From: DSXH01 sp037446915
Lineage (GTDB): Bacteria; Bacteroidota; Ignavibacteria; Ignavibacteriales; Melioribacteraceae
Direction of reading: 5' to 3'
Length of the DNA: 64,000 nucleotides
Assembly (NCBI GenBank): GCA_037446915.1
Contig: JBBIHP010000003.1
Coordinates: forward strand, 4,082 to 68,081
Below the pieces are notes generated by a model, which saw only the letters and a list, made by a program, of their open reading frames with translations, was not told where the DNA came from and did no database searches. Made by a program: the position numbers and the translations under genes. This document shows, piece by piece, positions 10,101-16,451 of the stretch (position 1 is its first letter; every line of letters begins with the position of its first letter).

Positions 10101-10288
10101 ATTTGAGATTCGATAACATCAGCATTAGCGCCAACGTAACTTGTAGAAACTGTTATAATAGGAGGATCGATACTCGGATATTCGCGAACACCAAGATATG
10201 TATAACCGATAATTCCAAATAAGACTATTGTAATAGACATCACCGTTGCAAGAACGGGGCGACGAATACTAATTGATGATAAACTCAT
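7175..10288 (-). CDS. RND (HAE1 type) multidrug efflux pump, inner-membrane subunit
   Basis: 1037 residues, the normal length for AcrB-like pumps. It starts with the conserved SISIRRPVLATVMSITIVLFG helix, has two large periplasmic loops (about 40-335 and 560-870) and 12 membrane helices. The adjacent aspartates of helix 4 needed for proton coupling are seen in IGIVVDDAIVVLENI. It should expel hydrophobic compounds in exchange for protons, working with the adaptor encoded 53 bp upstream. A run of six glycines (SVTAGGGGGGSSNSG) in the second loop is coded by five CTC triplet repeats at about 8474-8491. No outer-membrane channel gene is present in the operon, so a TolC homologue must be encoded elsewhere. 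Confidence 0.92.
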   Translation of the reverse strand: MSLSSISIRRPVLATVMSITIVLFGIIGYTYLGVREYPSIDPPIITVSTSYVGANADVIESQITEPLEEQINGIAGIRSLTSVSRDGRSSISVEFDVTMDIEAAANDVRDRVSRAQRSLPADVDPPTVSKADADAFPILFLSVKSDTRNLLELSDIAQNAFKERIQTIPGVSQVGIWGERRFSMRLWMNPAKLGAYKVTPLDIRNALARENIELPSGRIEGSNTELTVRTLGRLTTVEEFNNLIIKESDKIIVRFKDVGYAELYPENDRSILRRDGIPMVGVIVIPQPGANHIQIADEFYKRVDQIKKDLPEDINLSIGFDVTKYIRNSIKEVEETILLAFALVILIIFFFLRDWRTTIIPIIAIPVSLIGAFFIMYLANFTVNVLTLLGIVLAIGIVVDDAIVVLENIYKKVENGMHPVEAGVKGTSEIFFAVISTTIALASVFLPIMFLQGITGRLFVEFGVVIAGSVIISSFVALTLTPMLSSRILKQKEKHSWFYYKTEPFFKWMETSYKNTLDSFMQKRWLAFVIMLISGLMIYFIGTSLESEIAPIEDRGEVRIQSTMPEGTSYEMMDNYIMNMTRVVQDAVPESEAVISVTAGGGGGGSSNSGFVRVVLKERDQRKRSQQEIADQLTRLAARYNDARSFVVQSQSISTRRGGLPVQYVIQAPDIERLRQVIPKFLEAAQDDPTFANVDINLKFNKPEILVEINRTKARELGVSALDIAQTMQLAYSGQRFGFYVMNGKQYSVIGQVFRENRNKPLDLASLYVRNNRGELIQLDNLITMKERSSPPQLYRFNRYASATVSASLAPGKTIGNGIEAMDRIAKKVLDDKFSTALEGASKDFVESSSSLLFTFILALVLIYLTLAAQFESFRDPFIIMFTVPLAIAGAVLSLWYFGQTLNIFSQIGQIMLIGLVTKNGILIVEFANQKKAQGLSVVDAVKEAARLRLRPILMTSLSTVLGTLPIALALGAGSESRVSMGIAVIGGLIFSTVLTLFVIPAIYSYFSEKTKTVSNVAIGEEEKEMLHIEEMAEVSK

Positions 10289-10341
10289 ATTGTTTCTTTT
10301 TCTTATTTAATAAATTTTGAAAACAATTTGTGTGCTAAAAA

Positions 10342-11412
10342 TTATTTTGCTGCATTAATTTTGACCGGCATGTTAGGTCTAAGCTGAATTATACCGGATA
10401 CTATTAATGAATCCCCTTTTTCCAATCCCGATATAATTTGGACATCTCTTTCAGTTCTTATTCCAGTAGAAACTTTTTGTAATACTGCTTTTCCTTTTTT
10501 ATAAATGAAAACCTTTTCTCCCTCTATATCCGGCACTATTGCAAACGATGGGACTAAAAGAGCCGAACCAATATCTTCAAGAATAATCTCTACTTCAACG
10601 TAAGCGCCCGGGGTTAATTCATTCTGTTCATTTGCAACTGTTGCTCTTGCTTTAACTGTTCGTGTATTTTCCTCAATCTTCGGTTCAACAGCATAAATCC
10701 TTCCATAAAAAGTTTTGGCTGTATTCGGAAGTTTAATATTTATAGTTTTCCCCTCTTTCAAAACACCAAAGTATTTTTGAGGAACAGAAAAATCTATTTT
10801 AATAGGATTGATACTCTGAAGCTTTGCAATATTATTCTGGGTGGAAATAAAACTTCCAACACTAACTGACCTCAAGCCAATTACTCCATCAAACGGAGCG
10901 CGGACTTCAGTTTTTTCAATTTGTGCACGTGTAAATTCAACATCGGCTAAAACAGAATTTAATTCGCTTAATGCAACATCATATTCCTGCTGACTTGTCA
11001 TATTTTTTACGAGCAATTGCTTAAATCTTGCTTCCTTATCTCTTGCAAGAGTTTCCCTGGAAAGATTTTTCTTTAATGTTGCTTGAAGTTCGGAATCGTT
11101 AATTTTAACCAGGAGATCGCCTTTCTTAACACGTTTACCTTCTTCAAATAAAATTTCAATTATTTTTCCGGAGGTTTCGCTTCGTAATTCTACCTCTTCA
11201 TTGCTTAGTGTGGTTCCATTTGTAAATATTTTGTTCTGAAGTTTTTGAGGTTCAAGGAGCGCAATATCGACCAATACCTGGCGTCTTGGTCCACCCTGAC
11301 CGGGTGTATTAACAGTTTCATCACTTCCGGAAAAGTCAACTTTAAGTAGAATAAGAATGGCAACAATTGCAACTACGGAGATAATCGAAATAAGTCTCTT
11401 TTTGTTTTTCAT
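10342..11412 (-). CDS. RND efflux periplasmic adaptor (membrane fusion protein)
   Basis: 356 residues. An N-terminal membrane anchor (about 5-25, no lipobox Cys) is followed by a barrel-sandwich/lipoyl domain with GKIIEILFEEGKRVKKGDLLVKIND, a short alpha-hairpin (about 115-160), the second lipoyl half (VRAPFDGVIGLRSVSVGSFI) and a beta-barrel domain ending in EKGDSLIVSGIIQLRPNMPVKI. This is the standard MFP order. It links the inner-membrane pump encoded just downstream to an outer-membrane channel. No regulator is adjacent, and the 195-bp upstream gap presumably holds the operon promoter. Confidence 0.9.
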   Translation of the reverse strand: MKNKKRLISIISVVAIVAILILLKVDFSGSDETVNTPGQGGPRRQVLVDIALLEPQKLQNKIFTNGTTLSNEEVELRSETSGKIIEILFEEGKRVKKGDLLVKINDSELQATLKKNLSRETLARDKEARFKQLLVKNMTSQQEYDVALSELNSVLADVEFTRAQIEKTEVRAPFDGVIGLRSVSVGSFISTQNNIAKLQSINPIKIDFSVPQKYFGVLKEGKTINIKLPNTAKTFYGRIYAVEPKIEENTRTVKARATVANEQNELTPGAYVEVEIILEDIGSALLVPSFAIVPDIEGEKVFIYKKGKAVLQKVSTGIRTERDVQIISGLEKGDSLIVSGIIQLRPNMPVKINAAK

Positions 11413-11607
11413 AATAAAGATTAGTCCAAATTATTTTTGTGAATTAGGGTTATTAAAATATGAATTCTCCCTTTTATTAAGTAACATAAAAAAACCAATG
11501 GGAGTGCATTTATTTTGAACGGGATATTTTTTTAAATATCGTTAGTTAGATGCAGAAATGCTTATCCGGGTTTAACTGGACTTTTAGAAAATGTGGAAAA
11601 TGATAAT

Positions 11608-13317
11608 TTATTTTTCTGATTCTCTTCGAACTGAAGGCACAAAATCGGCCGGTCTTCCCTTTTTAGGAAGGCCAATAATTTCTCTGGCTCTATCAAGAGC
11701 ATCATCAATGTTGCCAAAAACATTTTCTTCGCCAAATAGATCGAGTAATCCGGCTTGTGTCATTGCATAAAGCGGTTGAGTATGAACGCCTGATAAAACA
11801 ATAGTTGTTCCCTGTTTTTTAGAATCTTTATAAAACTCTTCAAGTGTATGCAGACCCGTTGCATCAATTGCCGGCACATTACGCATTCGTATTATTCTAA
11901 CCTTTGGCGGTTCTTCAATAACATGCATTGCATCCTTAAAAGTTGATGCGGCGCCGAAGAAAAATGGTCCGTTCACTTCAAAAACTTCAACACTTTTTGG
12001 AACTTCTCTTCTATTAATTGAATTTGGATCATACGATTCCTCTTCATCAGCAAGTTCGCGAGTAATTACTCCAACATTTGTAACCATTGCCATTCTGCGC
12101 ATGAAAAGTATTACTGCCAATATCATTCCGATTTGAATTGCAATTGTAAGGTCAAAAATTACTGTTAACAAAAATGTTGTAAGCAGAACCACAACATCGC
12201 TTCGGGGACTTTTTAATAAACTTTTAAATGAACGCCACTCGCTCATATTATATGCAACAATTACAAGAATTGCTGCCAGCGTTGCCATGGGAATAAGTTT
12301 TGCAAGTTTTCCAAAAAAGAGCATAATTAAAAGAAGTGTTAATGAATGAGCTATTCCGGCAACGGGAGTTCTTCCGCCATTCTTAATATTAGTTGCGGTT
12401 CGTGCAATTGCACCGGTTGCTGGTATTCCACCGAATATTGGTGATGCAATATTTGCCAATCCCTGTGCAATTAATTCCATGTTGCTTCTGTGTTTACCTC
12501 CAATCATTCCATCTGCTACCACTGCGGATAATAAAGATTCTATTGCAGCAAGAATTGCTATTGTTGTTGCCGGTGCAATTAGATTTTTAATAACAGCAAA
12601 ATTAATTTGATAAAAGTGCGGTTCGGGAATATTCGAGGGAATTTCACCAAACCGGCTTCCAATAGTTTCAACAGGTATGTGTAGTAAATGGACTAAAAGG
12701 GTCGATACAATTATCGCAATTAATGAGCCGGGAATTCTATGCGTTACTTTCGGCCAGAGGATCATAATTAGAAGCGAAAGTGCGGCTATACCGAAAGCGT
12801 AATAATTCAGAGTAGCTAAGCTCTCTCCATAGGCAATCCATTTTTCATGAAATTCGGAAGGAACCGATTTCATTGTAAGTCCAAGTAGGTCTTTAATCTG
12901 TGTAGAAAAAATCAACAGTGCAATTCCGGATGTAAATCCAACCACAACTGGATACGGAATAAATTTTATAATTGAACCGAAGCGTGCAAAACCCATTATA
13001 ACAAGTATAATTCCGGCCATTATTGTTGCAACCATTAACCCGGTCATTCCATACTGTTGAATAATGCCGTACACAATTACAATGAATGCACCGGTAGGAC
13101 CGCCAATCTGAACCCGGCTTCCGCCAAATGCAGAAATAATAAATCCAGCTATTATTGCAGTTATAATTCCTTTTTCGGGAGTAACACCACTTGCAATACC
13201 GAATGCAATTGCTAATGGAAGGGCAACAATACCAACTATCACCCCGGCCGTTAAATCGGATGTGAATTGCTGCTTGTTGTAATCTTTTAAAGTGGTAAAG
13301 AGTTTTGGTTTCAGCAT
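11608..13317 (-). CDS. SulP-family anion transporter with STAS domain
   Basis: 569 residues. Residues ~20-410 carry the SLC26/SulP membrane domain, with AFGIASGVTPEKGIITAIIAG and GPTGAFIVIVYGIIQQYG as family signatures and GGIPATGAIARTATNI in the transport core. The C-terminal STAS domain (about 440-550) includes MRNVPAIDATGLHTLEEF. Family members carry sulfate, bicarbonate or other anions, often with Na+ or H+. The gene lies 73 bp downstream of acr3 in the same direction. It may belong to the arsenic transcript, but no role in arsenic handling is established and the substrate is unknown. Confidence 0.88.
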   Translation of the reverse strand: MLKPKLFTTLKDYNKQQFTSDLTAGVIVGIVALPLAIAFGIASGVTPEKGIITAIIAGFIISAFGGSRVQIGGPTGAFIVIVYGIIQQYGMTGLMVATIMAGIILVIMGFARFGSIIKFIPYPVVVGFTSGIALLIFSTQIKDLLGLTMKSVPSEFHEKWIAYGESLATLNYYAFGIAALSLLIMILWPKVTHRIPGSLIAIIVSTLLVHLLHIPVETIGSRFGEIPSNIPEPHFYQINFAVIKNLIAPATTIAILAAIESLLSAVVADGMIGGKHRSNMELIAQGLANIASPIFGGIPATGAIARTATNIKNGGRTPVAGIAHSLTLLLIMLFFGKLAKLIPMATLAAILVIVAYNMSEWRSFKSLLKSPRSDVVVLLTTFLLTVIFDLTIAIQIGMILAVILFMRRMAMVTNVGVITRELADEEESYDPNSINRREVPKSVEVFEVNGPFFFGAASTFKDAMHVIEEPPKVRIIRMRNVPAIDATGLHTLEEFYKDSKKQGTTIVLSGVHTQPLYAMTQAGLLDLFGEENVFGNIDDALDRAREIIGLPKKGRPADFVPSVRRESEK

Positions 13318-13390
13318 CTTTTATAGACTTATTATTTCCGTCCCAAACTTAAATCTATTTATTAATAGATGTTGAATAAGAATTAAAAAA

Positions 13391-14473
13391 TTATAAACAA
13401 TTATTCGACGTTTTAACCGTTCCTACTTCAACTTTTCCGAAATATTTTTTCTGTATCCACAAGGCTACATTAACAAGACTTATTAGAACCGGTACTTCTA
13501 CTAAAGGACCAATAACAGCAGCAAAGGCTTCACCGCTATTTATTCCGAAAACTGCGATTGCAACTGCAATAGCTAACTCAAAATTATTGCTTGCTGCTGT
13601 GAATGAAAGCGTAGCTGACTTTGAGTAATCCGCACCGATCTTTCTCCCCATATAAAAAGAAACCAGAAACATTATTACAAAATAGAGAAGGAGAGGAATT
13701 GCAATCCTTACGACGTCAAGAGGAATCTTTACAATGTATTCCCCTTTAAGTGAGAACATCACAACAATTGTAAAAAGAAGTGCTATAAGCGTTACAGGAG
13801 AAATCTTCGGAATGAATTTCTTCTCGTACCATTCCTTGTTCTTCAACATCAGCATAGCAAAACGGGTTATCATTCCGGCAATGAAAGGAATACCAAGATA
13901 GATGAAAACCGATTCCGCTATTTGTCCGATTGTTATATCAACTGCGAATGTTTGTAGTCCGAGCCATGAGGGAAAAACCATTAAAAAAACATAAGCATAC
14001 ACAGAGAAGAAGAGGACTTGAAAAATCGAATTGAAGGCAACGAGTCCCGCAGCATATTCAGTATCACCTTTAGCAAGTTCATTCCATACAATAACCATTG
14101 CAATGCAGCGAGCGAGCCCGATCATTATTAATCCCGCCATGTACTCAGGATAATCGGGAAGAAAGACTATAGCAAGAACAAACATAAGAACCGGACCGAC
14201 CACCCAGTTCTGAATAAGTGATAGCGAAAGTACCCTTACATTTCTGAATACATCGCCGAGTTCTTCATATTTAACTTTGGCAAGCGGGGGATACATCATC
14301 AAAATTAATCCGATCGCAATCGGGATATTAGTTGTACCGCTCTGAAATGTATTCCAGAAATCGACTATTCCGGGATATAAGTAACCCGAGAAAACACCTA
14401 TGAACATTGCAAGAAAAATCCATAATGTTAAATATCGATCAAGGAACGATAGCTTCTTAGTAAGTTTACTCAT
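13391..14473 (-). CDS. acr3: Arsenite efflux permease, ACR3 family
   Basis: 360 residues, ten predicted membrane helices of the bile acid/arsenite transporter superfamily. The conserved Cys of helix 4 that is essential in ACR3 proteins is C123 in GLARCIAMVIVWNELAKGD. The family extrudes As(III) across the inner membrane using the proton gradient. It sits last in the core ars set, downstream of arsR, arsM and arsC, where it removes the arsenite produced by ArsC. The ATG is close to a short tandem repeat that fills the whole gap to arsC. Confidence 0.92.
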   Translation of the reverse strand: MSKLTKKLSFLDRYLTLWIFLAMFIGVFSGYLYPGIVDFWNTFQSGTTNIPIAIGLILMMYPPLAKVKYEELGDVFRNVRVLSLSLIQNWVVGPVLMFVLAIVFLPDYPEYMAGLIMIGLARCIAMVIVWNELAKGDTEYAAGLVAFNSIFQVLFFSVYAYVFLMVFPSWLGLQTFAVDITIGQIAESVFIYLGIPFIAGMITRFAMLMLKNKEWYEKKFIPKISPVTLIALLFTIVVMFSLKGEYIVKIPLDVVRIAIPLLLYFVIMFLVSFYMGRKIGADYSKSATLSFTAASNNFELAIAVAIAVFGINSGEAFAAVIGPLVEVPVLISLVNVALWIQKKYFGKVEVGTVKTSNNCL

Positions 14474-14476
14474 TAT

Positions 14477-14515
14477 CTCTGTGGTTCTCCGTGACTACTC
14501 AGTGGTTCTCTGTGA
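14477..14515. repeat. Two direct 18-bp repeats filling the acr3/arsC gap
   Basis: CTCTGTGGTTCTCCGTGA (14477-14494) and CTCAGTGGTTCTCTGTGA (14498-14515) match at 16 of 18 positions with a 21-bp period. It resembles the 'CACAGAGAACCAC' type of dispersed intergenic repeat. It occupies almost the entire spacer between two operon genes. Confidence 0.75.
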
Positions 14516-14521
14516 AATTTA

Positions 14522-14944
14522 TTAAGCAATATTGGTTTTATAAAAGTCATAAAAATCATTTTTAATTTGATCTCTTATTTTTCTGAAAACAGTAAGTACT
14601 TCTTCTTCGTTGCCGGTGGCTTCTGCAGGATCTTCAAAACCAATGTGAAGCTGCTTACCGACCTTTCCAATGAAGATTGGACATGATTCTTTAGCATTGC
14701 CACATACAGTAATAACATAATCGAATGAATCATTTATGAACTGATCGGAATGTTTTGGATAATTTCTACTTAGGTCAATTCCGACCTCCTTCATCACCTG
14801 AATCGCTTTTGGATGAACGTAGGATGACGGTTTTGTTCCGGCAGAATAAACTTCCAGTTCAGGGTTGAATGATTTTAGAAATCCCTCCGTCATCTGACTG
14901 CGACATGAATTTCCTGTGCACAGAATTAGTATTCTTTTCTTCAT
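14522..14944 (-). CDS. arsC: Arsenate reductase, thioredoxin-coupled low-molecular-weight phosphatase type
   Basis: 140 residues. The phosphatase-like loop C9-T-G-N-S-C14-R-S holds the nucleophile C9, and the redox pair is C81 (VITVCGNAKESC) and C88. This three-cysteine layout matches the Staphylococcus pI258 ArsC class, which reduces As(V) to As(III) through a disulfide cascade resolved by thioredoxin. DPAEATG near residue 105 is also conserved in the class. It lies between arsM and acr3, all read leftward, consistent with an arsenate-to-arsenite-to-efflux route. Confidence 0.92.
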   Translation of the reverse strand: MKKRILILCTGNSCRSQMTEGFLKSFNPELEVYSAGTKPSSYVHPKAIQVMKEVGIDLSRNYPKHSDQFINDSFDYVITVCGNAKESCPIFIGKVGKQLHIGFEDPAEATGNEEEVLTVFRKIRDQIKNDFYDFYKTNIA

Positions 14945-14961
14945 TTAATTCCACTTCGTTA

Positions 14962-15049
14962 ATGGCACACAGATCAAACTGATTCAACAGATAAGAACTG
15001 ATTTTTAAATATTTTTTTTAAATCAGTTTCATCTATTCTATCTGTGTGC
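14962..15049. repeat. Long imperfect inverted repeat between arsC and arsM
   Basis: GCACACAGAT near 14963 pairs with ATCTGTGTGC near 15041, and inner blocks AACTGATTT and AAATCAGTT near 14998-15025 also pair around an A/T-rich centre. Further AGAT motifs recur within both arms. The composition resembles 'CACACAGATnnAACTGATTnnACAGAT' repeats dispersed in this group. It separates arsM from arsC and could fold in the transcript. Confidence 0.75.
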
Positions 15050-15852
15050 TAAATATTTTTATAAGAAGTAACCGTAATACTGAAAATTCCTGTTTTGTTC
15101 TCTCTGAATGATCTTATTTCATCCTTTGATAGATACTGTTCCAGCACCTCATCCGGTAATTCAATTACTTTTGTTTTATTAATCACCGTATTTACAAATC
15201 CCGCATCCGCAATCAACTTAAGATATTCCTCCTGCTGGACAGCACCGGCGACACAACCGGCATACATCTCGGCAGATTTTTTCAGATTTGCCGGTAATTC
15301 TCCTTTAATCACTATGTCCGAAACGCAAAAATGTCCGCCTGGTTTAAGTATCCTGAAAATTTCTGTGAATGCTTTTTGTTTATCCGGCACAAGATTCAAT
15401 ACACAATTGCTTACAACTACATCAACAGTAGAACTTTCAACCGGCATTTCTTCAATCTCGCCAAGCCTGAATTCAACATTTTTATAACCAATTTTTTGAG
15501 TGTTTCTATTAGCTTTTTCAATCATCTCTTCCGTAAAATCGAGACCGATTACTTTTCCTTTTTCACCGACTATTGCTCTTGCAACAAACACATCATTGCC
15601 GGCGCCGCTACCAAGATCTAAAACTGTATCGCCTTCTTTGATCCCTGCATATTCCGTTGGCAGACCGCAGCCCAATCCTAAATCGGCTTCGGCTACATAA
15701 CCATCAAGATTAGAATACTCATCGTTCATAATAGTATAGCCAACAATCTTATTTGAAGTGCCGCATCCACAGCCACAGCCGGATTGAGATTTTTTTGCAA
15801 TTGCACCGTATTTCTCTTTTACAACTTCCTTTATTTCTTTTTCGTTTTGCAT
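15049..15852 (-). CDS. arsM: Arsenite S-adenosylmethionine methyltransferase
   Basis: 267 residues with a class I methyltransferase fold. The SAM motif is LDLGSGAGNDVFVA (about 79-92) and the As(III)-binding cysteines are C62 (GLGCGLPTEY), C150 (SNCVLNL) and C200 (YAGCVAGA); the 50-residue gap between the last two matches characterised ArsM proteins. An extra GCGCGCG stretch at 25-31 adds further thiols. It methylates arsenite to volatile or less retained forms. Its start overlaps the end of arsR by 22 bp, indicating translational coupling. Confidence 0.92.
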   Translation of the reverse strand: MQNEKEIKEVVKEKYGAIAKKSQSGCGCGCGTSNKIVGYTIMNDEYSNLDGYVAEADLGLGCGLPTEYAGIKEGDTVLDLGSGAGNDVFVARAIVGEKGKVIGLDFTEEMIEKANRNTQKIGYKNVEFRLGEIEEMPVESSTVDVVVSNCVLNLVPDKQKAFTEIFRILKPGGHFCVSDIVIKGELPANLKKSAEMYAGCVAGAVQQEEYLKLIADAGFVNTVINKTKVIELPDEVLEQYLSKDEIRSFRENKTGIFSITVTSYKNI

Positions 15853-16178
15853 GAGATTGCCCCCTTCTTTGTTAGATGTGAAAAAATTTTTTCCATTTCT
15901 GTTTTTGCTTTTATAAGGTTACCCGGATTAACACAGTAGCATACTTTTGGACCGTCAATATCACCTTGAATGAGTCCAACACGTTTAAGTTCTTTAAGAT
16001 GCTGCGATACTGTTGCCTGAGCAAGCGGCAGAAGATCAACAATCTCTCCGCACATGCAGACGTTCATCTCGGTAAGTATTTTCATAATACGTAAACGCGC
16101 TGGGTGGGACAGCGCTTTTGCAACGTCAGATAGATAGATTTCGTCGGGCGTAAATTCTTCTGTTTTCGGTTTAGCCAT
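15831..16178 (-). CDS. arsR: ArsR/SmtB-family arsenic-responsive repressor
   Basis: 115 residues with a winged helix: LSDVAKALSHPARLRIMKIL, then the recognition region AQATVSQHLKELKRVGLI. The metal site C41-M-C43-G in the alpha-3 region matches the ELCVCDL-type As(III) sensor, and C80/C82 near the wing may add ligands. It should release DNA when arsenite binds, opening arsM, arsC and acr3. The gene is first in the leftward operon and overlaps arsM. A candidate operator lies directly upstream. Confidence 0.92.
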   Translation of the reverse strand: MAKPKTEEFTPDEIYLSDVAKALSHPARLRIMKILTEMNVCMCGEIVDLLPLAQATVSQHLKELKRVGLIQGDIDGPKVCYCVNPGNLIKAKTEMEKIFSHLTKKGAISCKTKKK

Positions 16179-16187
16179 AAATTTCTC

Positions 16188-16214
16188 TTATCGTTCATCG
16201 CAAATATACGATAA
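16188..16214. promoter_or_regulatory. Candidate ArsR operator upstream of arsR
   Basis: TTATCGT (16188-16194) and ACGATAA (16208-16214) form a perfect 7-bp inverted repeat with a 13-bp spacer, starting 9 bp upstream of the arsR start codon. Position and symmetry fit a dimeric repressor site controlling the arsRMC-acr3 operon. Confidence 0.6.
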
Positions 16215-16361
16215 AACAAATTATCAAAACAAGTAACAAATAATTTTTCCTTAGAATGATTATCCTGTATTTTCAAGAGGTCTTTCATTTGACAATCGCT
16301 GTTCATTGTTTTAGATTTATCAGCAAATTTGATTAATAAAGCGGAATATTATTTTAGATTT

Positions 16362-16398
16362 TTACTAACATCATTGTTAGTAACAACCTTGTTAGTAA
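16362..16398. promoter_or_regulatory. Triple TGTTAGTAA motif upstream of the restriction-modification gene
   Basis: TTACTAACA (16362-16370) and TGTTAGTAA (16375-16383) form a perfect 9-bp inverted repeat with a 4-bp spacer, and a second direct copy TTGTTAGTAA follows at 16389-16398. The set lies 54 bp before the start of the RM gene. It looks like a protein-binding array. No controller gene is visible beside it. Confidence 0.55.
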
Positions 16399-16451
16399 CC
16401 ATCGTTTTAGACATTCCAACTTTTATTCAAACAAAATATATGTGATATAAC

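Noticed and set aside
15095..15487. 130-residue + strand open frame opposite arsM
   Set aside because: It lies wholly antisense to a well-supported methyltransferase gene and shows no ribosome site or family pattern.
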